Source of the DNA: Prostheceraeus crozeri
Taxonomy: Eukaryota; Platyhelminthes; Polycladida; Euryleptidae
DNA length: 64,000 bases
Assembly (NCBI GenBank): GCA_907163375.1
Contig: CAJQUW010008635.1
Location: forward strand, 274,002-338,001
Direction: 5' to 3'
The translations under genes were made by a program, and so were the position numbers. This document shows, one piece after another, positions 14,244-25,289 of the stretch (positions are counted from its first letter, which is position 1; every line of letters starts with the position of its first letter). The notes below the pieces were generated by a model. It ran no database searches. It was not told the DNA's origin and saw only the letters and a list, made by a program, of their open reading frames with translations.

Positions 14244-14292
14244 GAATAATAACAATAATAATGCTCAAAAATAATAACAATAATAATAAAAA
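14244..14292. repeat. AAT/AAC trinucleotide-rich microsatellite
   Basis: Imperfect AATAATAAC repeats lie just downstream of the transposase reading frame and inside the pogo-like element. Confidence 0.8.
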
Positions 14293-14379
14293 TTGAATAG
14301 CTTGATCAGCTCAATTCTTGAGACAAAAACACAGAAATCCAAGGAAAAATATATTGACGATCGACAGAACTACTGTACA

Positions 14380-15206
14380 TTATCGTCGACAAGCACTGCA
14401 AACAACAGTATTCAAATGCGTAATCAAATACTTCTCAGCAAAACACTGTTCATGTCCCCATACAGGGCATAGGTGACACTTCACCCACTCACGATCAGTT
14501 GAAAGAGAATAATTCACGTTACAAATCGGACAAAGGTTCTGGTCAACATCTGATGACAATTTGCACTCGGTCAACACTCGCGCTCTCTGTACTCTACGTT
14601 TTTTCTTCTCATCACGCGCAGCAACTGTGGGGAGATTGGGCAGGTTAGTAGAAGGGGCGGTGTTTTCGTCAGATGGAGAAACATCGGTCCCATCTTTCTC
14701 ACTAAGCAAAGACAATTCCAGCTTCTCATCATCAATGGCTGTTCTATCTACTGGAAATAAACCAGTGGCCCGAAACCCCGAGAGAATGTTAGAAAGGCTG
14801 AATGATGCCATGTAGGCCTTGGTGACCAATCTGGCAAAATCCAAGCGCGACACAGAAATGCCTATGTTTTCTCTCAAATGATCACTAACAACAGATCGCC
14901 AATGCGATTTCAATGACTTAAAAATGGAAACATCTAAGGGTTGCAGGATGTGAGTGGTATGAGCAGGAAATGTCATGAGCTCAATTCCATTATCCTGAGC
15001 CAATTTGATGGCTTCGGGGGTGACATGGCTTGAGTGGGAATCCATCACCACAAGCACTGGACGCTCAGCTGGCAAATGTTCCACAAATCTCCTGAAGAAC
15101 ACTAGGTAGGAGTCGGCAGTGATCCACCCCTTCTCCGTCAACTCGGCCATCCAGCCTGGAGGAAGCTCTTTCTCGACGTCGTGAAGGAGCGTTCGCCGAA
15201 TCCCCT
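14380..15206 (-). pseudogene. pogo-like transposase, C-terminal DDE part and zinc finger (fragment)
   Basis: This is the catalytic 3' half of a pogo/Tigger transposase, an enzyme that would cut and paste the surrounding element. The open frame with an ATG is 14380-15150, but homologous reading continues upstream (GIRRTLLHDVEKELPPGW) to an acceptor-like TTTTTTCTATTTCTAG ending at about 15207. Counting from the ATG, VLVVMDSHSSH carries catalytic D37 and ILQPLDVSIFKSLK carries D73, 35 residues apart, typical of DDE_1 domains. The first catalytic aspartate and the CENP-B-type second DNA-binding module are absent. Residues 207-256 form a cysteine/histidine PHD-like finger (CPIC, CHLC, WGHEQC, CSAC). 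Joining directly to the HTH exon by the visible donor would break the frame, so I regard the copy as internally deleted and inactive. Confidence 0.8.
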
Positions 15207-15427
15207 AGAAATAGAAAAAAAAATTTTAGACCTAGGCCTCAATTGTTGGGCGATTGAGAAGATCTAGCCTATAGCTCGGTCTTAAATAGGCCTATACCTC
15301 GTGCTTGTCAATTAGTATGCATGTAGGCCTATAAGAATTGTGAGCTTATCATAGTTTGATGAAGATAAGCCTATTAGGCTATAAAATTCTATTCTGTCGA
15401 ACCTTGACAATACATGTAAGAATATTA

Positions 15428-15619
15428 GAATTGTAACTTACTTTGAACAGCAGCATTTCGAGGTCGTCCTGGCCCACTTAAATTGTTCTCGGAATTGCAA
15501 TGCCTTCGTATAGTTGTTTCGGGGATGTTAAATTGTCTCGATGCCTTGTAAATGGAAATATTGTTCGATAAAACAGCGTTCTTTGCTGCAGCAACTCGTG
15601 CTTGGCGATCCATGATCAC
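15428..15619 (-). pseudogene. pogo-like transposase, N-terminal HTH exon
   Basis: The ORF reads MIMDRQARVAAAKNAVLSNN, then ISIYKASRQFNIPETTIRRH, a pipsqueak-type helix-turn-helix such as begins many pogo and Jerky transposases. It is followed by a GPGRPRN AT-hook-like stretch. A good donor (CAAA/GTAAGT) cuts the frame after codon 58. The remaining codons to the stop at 15425 are probably intronic. This module would bind the TIR units at the element ends. About 220 bp separate it from the DDE block, too little to hold the missing central domain. Confidence 0.7.
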
Positions 15620-16036
15620 AGAAATTCTGACGAAAAAACTAATTTTTGACTGAATTAGCTAAGCGCATAGCAAGTGCACTATGATCTGTTTTGATTCGCC
15701 AAAACTTTTAAACTTGCAACAAGTGTTCATTCTACAGCCAAACTGTCTATCGGCAGATAAATTACATATGCTGCAGAAATATCGACTTTCCCACGATGTG
15801 TATGCAAAAACAGCGAATTTTTATCGCATTTCTATTGCTACCTACAATAAATGAAGTTTTGAATTCTTCAGCGACGACGTTTTGAATTCATTCTTACTTC
15901 ATGACTGACGCGCATACCGACATAGATATCCATGCCAAAAACAGCGACAGTCAGATTTCATTAAGTCTGAAAATTATTTGATCAAAGAAAATACCTCCGA
16001 ATTACCCGTGCCTCCGAATTAGCCGAGTTTACCCTA

Positions 16037-17510
16037 AAGTCTTTAATAACATCTTCCCAGTCTTCATAAGCGTCTTCTTGGTGTTAAGATGAATGTGAAG
16101 TCACTAAGTGTGCACATATGCCATAATGCTCGGTAGCGCAACGATTGCCGCAAGTTGCACTTGCATTCCAAAGATTTCCTTAAAATGTGCTTGAATCCTC
16201 CATCTACGGGTCGCTAATAGGCGAATGCAAAAGTTCTTTTCAGGAAATTGAGTACAACTATCAGCAAATACCAACGTGCAACTTAGTTGGCAAAGAACAT
16301 GTTATCGACATTACAGGCGCTATATTTTTCACCTATTAAAACAGCTTTTGAGGTTTGCTAATGCATTGAATAGGCGTTCAATTGCAAGGAAACGACTGGA
16401 AATTCAGGAAGAAAAATGCAATTAAAGCGACACACTGCTTTCTTTGCTTTAAAGCATTTCAAAAGTAGGCTTACATAGATTTTAAACCATGTTCAAAACT
16501 TAAGGTAGTTTGGGACGGGACAGAATCAGCAGACCGATTTCGACAACGACCGTCTAAAACCTTGAAATTTGAATAGGACCTACCGGTCGGCCGATTGCAT
16601 CACCGCTACCCGTCCAATCGGCGGTTATAAAATCTCCCACAATCGCCCAGGCGGATTAAAGGTATTATTCTAAATGCATTTTTAAATGAAAAGGTGCTGC
16701 CCGTCATCATTTTTTAGTCAATCCGTGATGTAAGTCCGAATCAGTTTTGACTTCAGTCTTTTAAAGGCAAAGTGGCTGTGTTCTACCTTGTCTTGTGTCT
16801 ATGATTTTCCTGTATTTTGCTTCATAGAATGACAGCCTAGGCACATAATTTCGCCGAATGAATGCACACGAGTTGGCAGCAGCTGTTTACACCTTTATGA
16901 CAACCTGAGTAGGAGTCCATGGAAGAGAATCTAAATGAAGTCAAAAAAATGAAATAGATGGCATGGGCCCTATGACTGAAAATCAGTAGTCATGTCTTAA
17001 AACTCATATGAGCTGATGAGGTAACTGCAGTTAAATGTAAAATGTTTGTGCATGTGCTCATTGTCAGTGTAATGAGCACTGCATCCGCGTAAAATGATCC
17101 CACAAGGCTTTTTAATAGCTTAGCAACTTCAGAGGGCATTAGCTTAATCCTTTCATGTATAAGTTATTTTGAAAATTAATTTCCTTCAAATGCAATTTAC
17201 GGGCGTTCTAGGGATCGTACGAAGTCGGGAGATGTGCCATTAGAATCGCATTGATCTCCTCTTTCTTTTGGTTACAATGTTGGCTGCGCAATGTTGTCCA
17301 AAAAAAATGCGGGTCGAAATGGCCGCAAAAGGGCGCAATATGCATGAAAGGATTGATGTGCTCATGTCATAACTGACTTTTAACTCGCTAATTATCTCGA
17401 GAAATATTTTCTTTGCAAAGTCACATTTTAGTCTTCAAACCTTCAATTTTATGTGAACTGAAATCCGAGAATATTTTAAACAAATTTTCACCATACTTTT
17501 TATTTTCTTT
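16037..17510 (+). other. non-coding sequence upstream of the bZIP coding exon
   Basis: No ORF or RNA gene was recognised. It ends in the pyrimidine-rich tract CTTTTTATTTTCTTTCAG, the acceptor of the coding exon. Confidence 0.5.
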
Positions 17511-17524
17511 CAGACGACGTCGAG

Positions 17525-18787
17525 ATGGCGAATTTCGAATTTGACCAAAGCGACCAGCAGTTCATCGTCCAAACATTGAACAATTCGAACGGAGAAGCTC
17601 GTTTACCTACTGCAACAAGCCAATCCCTCCCATCTGTGACGCAAGCAGTCGGACCTCTTCCCTCAGTTGGAGTAGCCCTAAATCAAGTTGCTCAGGCTGC
17701 GTTGAATTCCGTCTCCCAGGCTGGAATTAACCACCAGGACGCTCTCTCCGCGGAGACGACTGTTGCACAACAATTGTCTAACATATCTGAGTGTGATTCT
17801 TCTTTAAATCGAGGCAGATCGACATCTCCGAAATTCATCCAACTCACAAACATGGCTACGATTACTAACTCCGGTCAACCTAATTTAAGTATTAAACAAG
17901 AGTCTACCTCTCCACCTGTTAATCAGCAATTGAATCAAGTTCCCCTACAACAATATGCTTTTGTTCCTTCCCATAATCATTTCGTATCCCAGCAGTTATC
18001 TCCTACTAATGTGTCAACGTCTGTCTCTCCTCTGACGACCAACACCAATCAAATTTTGCCTCAACAACAAATAATCCACAACTTGGCCGCCCAAATATGT
18101 CCTCAAGTACCTCAGCAACATCAACAGACGCAGCAGCAACATCTGGTGCAGCAGCAGCATCAACAGGTACCTCAGCAACTTCTACATCAAATGCAGCAAT
18201 CCCAACCTATTCTCCAACAAATACAAGCTCAACAACTGACACCGCAACATCAGCAACTTCAGCAACAGCAGTCTCAACAATTACAACAACAACAATTCCA
18301 GCAACAATTCCAAGGACAGATGCAGGAATATAATCAGCATCAACTGGTTCAAATCATGAACAATAACAACACTGCACTTCAAAGGCAAAATTCTTTGGGG
18401 CAAACGCTACAAGATCCAATGTCGCAAAATTTTTTGCAACAAACCTTAAATATGGGCGACAACCATAAAACCAGTAAATCTCGCAAGCGTTCGCATAATG
18501 ATACGGACGATGGAGATACCAGTGATACGATGGATGATAGTCATTCTGCGATGCCTATTAAGAAGAGGCCCCATCAAGTTCCCGAAGATCTTAAAGACGA
18601 TGCCTACTGGGAGAAACGGAAAAAGAACAACGACTCAGCCAGGAGATCCCGAGAAGCACGGCGTGTTAAAGAAGAGCAGGTGGCTATGCGGGTCGTCTAC
18701 TTAGAGAATGAGAATCTTCAACTAAGAACTGAAGTAACTATTCTCAAGACCGAAATTGAGAAACTCAGAGGAATGCTCTATGAATGA
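17525..18787 (+). CDS. glutamine-rich bZIP transcription factor, CES-2/PAR/NFIL3-like
   Basis: The 420-residue ORF encodes a sequence-specific nuclear DNA-binding protein. The first 150 residues are Ser/Thr/Gln-rich. Residues 150-310 are strongly Gln-rich, a typical activation region. At 325-356 there is a basic and acidic segment (SRKRSHNDTDDGDTSDTMDD). The bZIP fills the C-terminus: KDDAYWEKRKKNN begins at 357, the DNA-contact motif NNDSARRSR spans 368-376, and zipper leucines sit at exact heptads L393, L400, L407 and L414. The YWEKR-KNN-ARRSR-ARR-KE pattern is that of the PAR/CES-2/E4BP4 subfamily, which dimerises and binds TTACGTAA-like sites. An acceptor (TTTCTTTCAG/) at 17513 lies 11 nt before the ATG, so the whole protein sits in one exon after a 5' non-coding exon. 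The exact orthologue cannot be fixed. Confidence 0.93.
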   Translation: MANFEFDQSDQQFIVQTLNNSNGEARLPTATSQSLPSVTQAVGPLPSVGVALNQVAQAALNSVSQAGINHQDALSAETTVAQQLSNISECDSSLNRGRSTSPKFIQLTNMATITNSGQPNLSIKQESTSPPVNQQLNQVPLQQYAFVPSHNHFVSQQLSPTNVSTSVSPLTTNTNQILPQQQIIHNLAAQICPQVPQQHQQTQQQHLVQQQHQQVPQQLLHQMQQSQPILQQIQAQQLTPQHQQLQQQQSQQLQQQQFQQQFQGQMQEYNQHQLVQIMNNNNTALQRQNSLGQTLQDPMSQNFLQQTLNMGDNHKTSKSRKRSHNDTDDGDTSDTMDDSHSAMPIKKRPHQVPEDLKDDAYWEKRKKNNDSARRSREARRVKEEQVAMRVVYLENENLQLRTEVTILKTEIEKLRGMLYE

Positions 18788-19800
18788 ATTTGACATGAGA
18801 TTGCTACACAGTGATTTTATCCACGTAAGTGTGGCCGTTTGTAAAGCGTATCGAATTTGAAACCGTTGAATTCCAAAATCCTCTTGATGAGAGAACCATG
18901 ATGCTGTAAAAAGTCTTACTGCTTGTATTATATATAAGTTTTGTAATATAGTTTTTTATTGATGACACTTTGAAACATTCACATCCCAGTACAAAATCCA
19001 AACAGTCTGAATGCGTGGATTATCTGATATTCTTGTTTGCATTGTTGTGTCCATTGATGAATCGGTTATTCAAAATGTAAATTGCTTTTGCTTTCAATGA
19101 TATAACAAGAATTGTACAGATACACTATCATTCGAATGTCGTTAGTCTTTTAATGTACTATTTAATTCTTATCTTCCGATTATAAGTATTGGAGTTATGA
19201 CTTTGTTTTACGAGAACATACAACAGCATTTGAATTCGTTACCATATGTACTGTCATTTTACATTCCCAATTGAAATTGTTAAAGTGATTGAATTCATTA
19301 TAACAGCAATGTTCATCATCAGAATCTTTGAAATACACAAATACATGACAGCTGCTCATTTTATCATTTAGCTTTTTCATGATACATCCCGATGAAAGTG
19401 ATTTTGCGACATAATGCGCAAGCGAAAAGATTGTGTAGATTATACTGAAGGTGGCTAATGATGCATTGATTTACATAAGATAAGTACGCTTTCTATGTGT
19501 GTAATTACAATCAGAAATAGCTATGATGTTCAGCTGTGTATAATTCTAAATAGCAGAGTCAAATATTGAGTTGCATCCTCAGTTGATGGTAATAGATCTG
19601 AATGGCTGCCATTTTATGCAACATCAAAAATCATCAGTAGGCCTAGCTGACATCTCTCAACATCGACACAACTCTATTAAAAGTTGCCGTAAATTCCGGG
19701 TAAATATGAGATTTGTACATAGCAAGTTAGTGAAATTTCTAGGAGCATTCATTAAATATCAGTTATAACGCACTTCTGGCAAATCGCCTAAGTTAATAAA
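18788..19800 (+). other. probable 3' untranslated region of the bZIP gene
   Basis: The sequence is AT-rich and non-coding after the TGA stop. The first AATAAA I find on this strand is at 19795-19800, so the transcript may end shortly after. Short minus-strand frames at 18804-19001 and 19195-19380 have no recognisable content. Confidence 0.4.
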
Positions 19801-19925
19801 TTCCCCTTTTTGCAAACACAAAAAATCAGTATTGCATTCTCAGTTGGAAATAAGTGAACAGACCTGAATAGCTGACATTTCATCCAATATAATAAATCAT
19901 CAACAGGCCAAGTACACATCTCGAT
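19563..19925 (+). repeat. two diverged direct copies of an about 95-bp segment
   Basis: Segments at about 19563-19660 and 19830-19925 share, in order, TTGCAT-CTCAGTTG, GA-CTGAATGGCTG-CATTT, AAATCATCA and CATCTC. They are diverged tandem or dispersed copies, probably of an old repeat. Confidence 0.6.
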
Positions 19926-20158
19926 TTGCAGCCACTAAATATAATTATTTCTGCATGAATGATTCCACCAATAGCAGTTCGTTGTTACCACAGGGCCACC
20001 GACAGAATACCGAAAGTCGAAGCATGCATTTATCAAGGAAGAATAAGTTTAAACATAATATTAAGCCAATGGAAATTCGTTTGATAGATAGATAGCATTT
20101 CATAGCACTTTCAGTAGATTATTGAAGCCGAAGTTCTGTCTCAATTCAGAACCTAGAC

Positions 20159-20867
20159 CAGTGGTGGGCAACCGAGTTGGGATAGCGGGCCACCAATTTT
20201 AAAAAGCAGCATTATATGCTTTATATTCTTTAGTTCTGTACTTTTAAGTGCACACATGGGCTGCTATACCGTACGTTCACAGTGGTCGTATAACACAACA
20301 ACTTTTTGCATGTAAATGCATGCAGCAGTATTGTACGCAACTAGATGCAATTTGTTTAATATTAAGGAATGATTATTTACTTTCTACAATTCATGCGAGT
20401 GCTGAGGAGCAAACAGGCGTTTAACAAAACGTGGAAGCTTTTCTTTTTGCGTAATTAAACGGTAATTTGACTTTTTTGTGAATGTGACTGACATTACCTC
20501 ATTACGTAGAGTAACATGCTCAGCAGGGCATCGAATTCTATGTGGCTTAGCATAAACTCGCGCAGGTGATGACCATTTAGCGCTTGTGCGAGAAGATATT
20601 CGTTATGAAAGGAGCATGGTTGGATGATTCAAATGTGGATTTTTTTGTGCCATCATATTACTCACTTAGTTGTGAATTAATGGTTTTGAAAATTCTAAAG
20701 AGGATCCTTCATCCTTAGATGCACCTTACGAAGGTCGAAGTCGGAGTGAATCATTTTCACATCATTGATTCAAATAATGTCAGCGGGCCACTTGAGATAT
20801 GAGAAGTAGTGGCGGGCCACCCAATATGTCCCGGTGGGCCACCAAGTGCCCCGCGGGCCCACCACTG
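20159..20867. mobile_element. non-autonomous hAT-type MITE, 709 bp
   Basis: The left end is CAGTGGTGGGC and the right end GCCCACCACTG. They are inverted copies and match the CAGNGGTGGGCAAC ends known in many animal hAT elements. The flanks are ACCTAGAC (20151-20158) and ACCTACAC (20868-20875), an 8-bp duplication with one mismatch, as expected for hAT. Both ends also carry GCGGGCCAC words. No transposase frame lies inside, so it would depend on a hAT transposase elsewhere. Confidence 0.85.
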
Positions 20868-20875
20868 ACCTACAC

Positions 20876-21998
20876 AAAAAAATTTTGACAAACACCAATA
20901 TTTTGATTGTTAATAAATGGCATTGCTTACAACTTCGGCAGTGTCTGAATCATGATCTCAACAAAAATTACAAGAAATGCACAAATATTAGAGAAATTTA
21001 TATGCGACACAAGTGCGTTTATCACAATACAATTTTTGTTAAGCTCAAGGCAATACCGAAAATTTGAGCAATACTTTTGCAAAAGATTTAGTATGTTTTT
21101 TTGTCAAAATAAAATATGTTGTTCTGTAAATATCTTATTCAGAATCTCGATTCTCTTCAGAGTGTAGATACATGCAGGTTAATAAACTGAATGCTGTTGT
21201 CCGATATGCTAAAGTTATTTTGATCTGTTAGAGCCTCTGTTTGTCTACTTTCGTGCGAAGCAATCGGAAGATGCACGTATGGCGTTGATGCATTAAAGCG
21301 GTCGTTGTTCAAGAAGAAATTGTCATTTACTCACTGATTTTATGTCATGAATCATTAGCAGTGCAATAAATATAATATAACTCTTTCTGATTTTAAGATA
21401 CTAATGTAACTTGTAGTCCTTGAGTTGACTAGTCAATTTAACATCTTGACCAACTATTTGTTTTTCACGAGCATGTTATTAATTTGTTTTTAAAGCCTTG
21501 CGAGTGCAATAGCAGTGCAAAATTATTTAAAAATACTAATATTTATTTGAAGCTTTCATTTATTTGTACGGCCTTTACAATGAATTTTCGGTATATGGAA
21601 GTGAAGTGCAATGAACTTTTTAGCAGACATGGCGAGAGAATCAAAAAGTGGAGCCTGACTCCCATGATCCGCACGCAGTTACGGATCTGATTTCGGAGCA
21701 CTCTTGTCTCCATTCTATGTCTGCGCACGCATGCTGGTGTGCGAATATATCGCTAATTTATGCTATGAATTATCATGTCCTATGCAATCAGAGAACCATT
21801 ATGAAATGAAACCATAATGTTCATCCACTTTTACAAAGTAAATCCCAACTCTGCATGCGTACTTCCTTTTGGAATCCATGCTACTCGTATAATCAATACT
21901 CATGATGTTCGTTTTCTGTATGGTTGTCAGAAAACGTCGAACTATGCATGTCTTCGTCCGCTCAGTTCATGACCATTTTCGATTACGTTTGATAGGAA
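20876..21998. other. AT-rich stretch with no recognised gene
   Basis: Only short open frames without domain signatures were seen. Confidence 0.45.
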
Positions 21999-22001
21999 AT
22001 A

Positions 22002-22555
22002 TAAAGTCAACACCGAGATCCTTCGCCTGGTCTTATCAAAGTGCACCGGGTGATCAGAACTAAAGCAGATTGACGCAGATAATTCAGAAAAGCTACAAGA
22101 CCATGGCATCATGGGAGAGAGATAGCTGCCAAAAATTATTTTGTGCACAAAATACGTGTTTCTCTGATTTAATGTATGCATACACACTCTAAAACTGACA
22201 AAAGATTTCTTGATCGTGCACGAGTACAATTCTAAATTTGAATCTGACATCTGAGTCATCATGTGCAACAGGACAGTGAGCAACATGTTTCGTCACAGAA
22301 GTCAGGCGCTCTCCAGACCGACCAGCAGTTAGCTGGTAAGCTCTGTAAAGCAATGACATTGCCACACTTATTTTACACGGAAGTGGCACAGAGTTATAAA
22401 AACTAGTAGACAATAAGATAAACATTGTGTGCACAAAAGGAATTTGTTTGGCAGCTAGCCTTTTCTGAACATTGTTAATCAGTTTCAGTCCTGATCCCCG
22501 GATAAGACCAGGTAAGACTTGACAAGACCAGGCGAAAATCTCGGTGTTGACTTTA
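22002..22555. repeat. about 550-bp fold-back element with 30-35 bp arms
   Basis: The left arm 22002-22036 (AAAGTCAACACCGAGAT... ) is inverted relative to 22524-22555 (AGACCAGGCGAA...TGTTGACTTTA). In the right arm a partial AAGACCAGG copy is repeated just outside (about 22503-22511). Open frames of 114 and 163 codons on the minus strand span the arms and have no recognisable domain, so I do not call them. Confidence 0.65.
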
Positions 22556-22559
22556 CGTT

Positions 22560-23338
22560 TTCTGAAGCGTTGAGAATTACAACTTCGAGTAACTTTGATA
22601 TAATTATATAATTTTCCTGATAAAATGGCGACTAGGTTTAAATATTTTGACTTTGACTCTTGTGAGACGACCTCGATCACTTATGGAGCAGAGGCACTCA
22701 GGAAAAGTCAAAATCTGTGAATATCGAAATAAAAAAACAAAAACACAACGAGTGATTCAATGAGAGCTGGCACAGATCGTGAATACACATCAGCCTTGCT
22801 ATGTGCATTAACTATATGCTCAAATGTCTTACTGCTTCTCATTTTGTGAACCATTAGTTGAGATTTACAAGTGTATGAAAGCTGCCCATCCCTCTTGCTG
22901 AGACTTAATGTTTTGGATGGAACATAAAGAAAGAAAAATAGTCATTTCTGTTAAACTGAATGCTATTTTTTCGGAAAACTTCTGGGGTTCTGTGTTTCAT
23001 GATGCATCAGGGTTAGAATCGTTTCACATATTTGTCAAATTTTGGTTAATTGGGTCTGATATATTCAAGTTAATGTGCAATCTCTTAAATTCAAAATCTA
23101 CACGTTTGCCGCTAGACCTGCACGAATTAGTGGCAATGAAGAGTTTAAGCGGTACACACAATAATTGATATCGCAAGAAACTTGGCAAAATTTTTCATGT
23201 GTTGTTGATACGGTGGACGTATAGCAGAATCTATTTCGTGGAAAAGCATTGGGGAGCAGTATAACGAAAAATCCGTTCCATATAGTAGGCCTAACGATTC
23301 CACACCGTTGCTTCAAAACCACATTTTGGGATGGAATA
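22560..23338. other. no recognised gene
   Basis: Open frames are short and have no domain signature. No transposon ends were found. Confidence 0.4.
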
Positions 23339-23720
23339 AGGAAGTTCGCAGTTGTGGCTCGTTGATCATGTGTTTATGGTCACACTTGGATTCCGCAGTG
23401 ACGTCATACATGGGCGGTCATTCTGACGTCTTTGATGGGAGGTCACTGACATCCCGCTGGCACGTCTCAGACACATGGTGACATCAATATAGGACGACAC
23501 AATAATGACGTCATGTTTACTAGGTATTTTCTTAAAAAATTGTGTTAATGGCAAGTGCACGACACGTACCAGAAGTGTTGCGAATTCACCGAAAATTGTG
23601 CTTTTTGACAACGTGTCACACACGTGGTCAACATGAGATGAATCCCGCCACGTTCGGACACATTCGGAACGTGGCGGCCATGATGCACAAAGTGACGTCT
23701 CCAAAGACTTTTTTATGTAA
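23339..23720. promoter_or_regulatory. GC-richer block with two perfect CRE palindromes and a hairpin
   Basis: TGACGTCA occurs perfectly at 23399-23406 and 23506-23513. TGACGTCT half-matches follow near 23429 and 23692, and an E-box CACGTG near 23621. CCGCCACGTTC at 23645-23655 is perfectly inverted at 23667-23677. CRE sites bind CREB/ATF bZIP proteins (established). Whether this is an enhancer, a promoter or part of a mobile element cannot be told from sequence. Confidence 0.35.
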
Positions 23721-23794
23721 CCAACGTATATATTTTTCAAGTTTTCTACGCATTTTATTTATCTTACTTATATAAGCTTGTGAAACTGGTAAAA

Positions 23795-24025
23795 CAGTAC
23801 AGGCAACGTGTAGGCAACGGAAGCACTTCACTAAGATGTGGTGTGCTAGCAACGTTCAGGCAACGTGTAAGCAACTGGTAAAAAAACGGTGTTTCAGCAA
23901 CCTCGAAGCAACATCAAGGCAACTATATAAAAAATGATCGTGTTTCACCAACGTTTTGGCAACAATTTTTGACAAACGGCAACCAAAGGCATCCCTGGCG
24001 TCGTTCAAGCAACGTTGCCGACACC
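23795..24025. repeat. degenerate GCAAC-word repeat array
   Basis: About a dozen copies of GGCAACGT, AGCAACNT or CAACGTT words occur at irregular 15-30 bp spacing. It looks like a decayed minisatellite. Frame constraint is absent. Confidence 0.55.
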
Positions 24026-25289
24026 AAGTATGGCTCATTGGGTTGATCCTGGTGAAATGTTTGCATGAAATTTCAAAGATCAATTTGTAAATATTCAAAT
24101 ATTTACCTCACACATTTTTGTGATTCAAGAAGTTCCTAAACCGCGTCAAAAATTACAGACCTGCTGTGGTGTTTATGTTGTACTACAAAGCATGATCCAA
24201 ATATTTTCGCAAAATTCATGCAAAGTGAAACTCAATTACCACTACTTGAATGATAAAGATAGAATATATCTCTCCTATTCAGCACTCCAAGCATCGGCAG
24301 ACGATTACTGAAATTTTATCGACTGAACAACAGTATCTTAGACAAGTGACTCAATGATATATCTAATTAGGTGTGGCAAAATCTCACCGCTGCGTATGTT
24401 GATTTTGCATGCATCACATCATCACATGACAGTTGTTAATGTGACACGCTAATCAGCTATCACTATTTTTACCTCATCTTGAGAAGAAAACAGATTTCGT
24501 TACATGTTCATTTATCAGATTACATAAAGATTCTTTAAAGCAAATTGGAAAATTGGAATTATGCAGCTGTGAATTTTCAAAATGTCTTTTGAAGATGTCT
24601 TGCAACCGCCTAAGGGAAAATAGGAAAAAGATAAAATTTTAGCCTAGATGCTTTGTCATCAATCTTTCATGTTCCGAGTGTGAAGAAGCCGAGGAAGCAG
24701 CATAGGTCGGCATAGGAGTTTTGGTTACCACATCGAAAAACATGAGAAGGCTACAAAGTTGCAAATGCTGTGTGATGTGGGAAAAAGGCTTTAGCGAAAT
24801 TCAGCTCATTGATTGTAAATTTGTTTTAATGCAATTTCTATAGATATAAACAGCATAAATTGGAAGAATTGTTTCTTGACTTAGTTCAGTAATCAGTTTA
24901 TTTTCAGTAAAGCTATAGACTCCTAGCTCGGGCTTTCATACTCTCAACACATAACCTTAATTAGCATGACCTTAATTACTAGTCGGTTTTATTATCAAAA
25001 TTGCAATTAGAATTCAATAGAATTATTTAAAATTGGCTAAAAAATGTAATTTTGATTTTTCAGGTTATGATAAGATGCAAGATGTAATAAAGGCACCAAA
25101 CTTTTTTCGGTCAAGATTCTCGCTATGTGATTTCATTTCTATCAAGGATTAACAGTCTCAATATAGACATCTACAAGATAGAAGATATCATACGAGCGTT
25201 TTGCGACTGCGCATATTTTATTGTATTCAGTACATTATATTTAGGCTATACAATAATGATTGAAGATGTCTTGGCTAGTCATATAAGCT
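24026..25289. other. AT-rich stretch with no recognised gene
   Basis: Only short frames were seen, without domain content. Confidence 0.45.

Larger units (their letters stand above)
13892..16034. mobile_element. pogo/Tigger-like DNA transposon, complete ends, damaged transposase
   Basis: The left end begins GGGTAAACTCGG (13892) and the right end finishes CCGAGTTTACCC (16034). Each is flanked by TA (13890-13891 and 16035-16036), the target duplication used by Tc1/mariner/pogo elements. The TIR carries the unit CTCGG-TAATTCGGAGGTA: once at the left end, twice in tandem at the right end, and three more times inside the left end (14076-14138). The transposase reads on the minus strand in two separated blocks, an HTH exon and a DDE plus zinc-finger exon. 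At 2.14 kb the element is short for the family, and the middle of the transposase is missing. It sits within the candidate bZIP intron. Confidence 0.88.

Noticed and set aside
14561..14815. 84-codon plus-strand ORF
   Set aside because: It is antisense to the pogo-like transposase.
18097..18333. 78-codon Ser/Thr/Ala-rich frame
   Set aside because: It is the alternative reading frame of the CAA/CAG-rich part of the bZIP gene.
22189..22680. 163-codon minus-strand ORF
   Set aside because: It spans an arm of a fold-back repeat and has no recognisable domain or low-stop neighbourhood.
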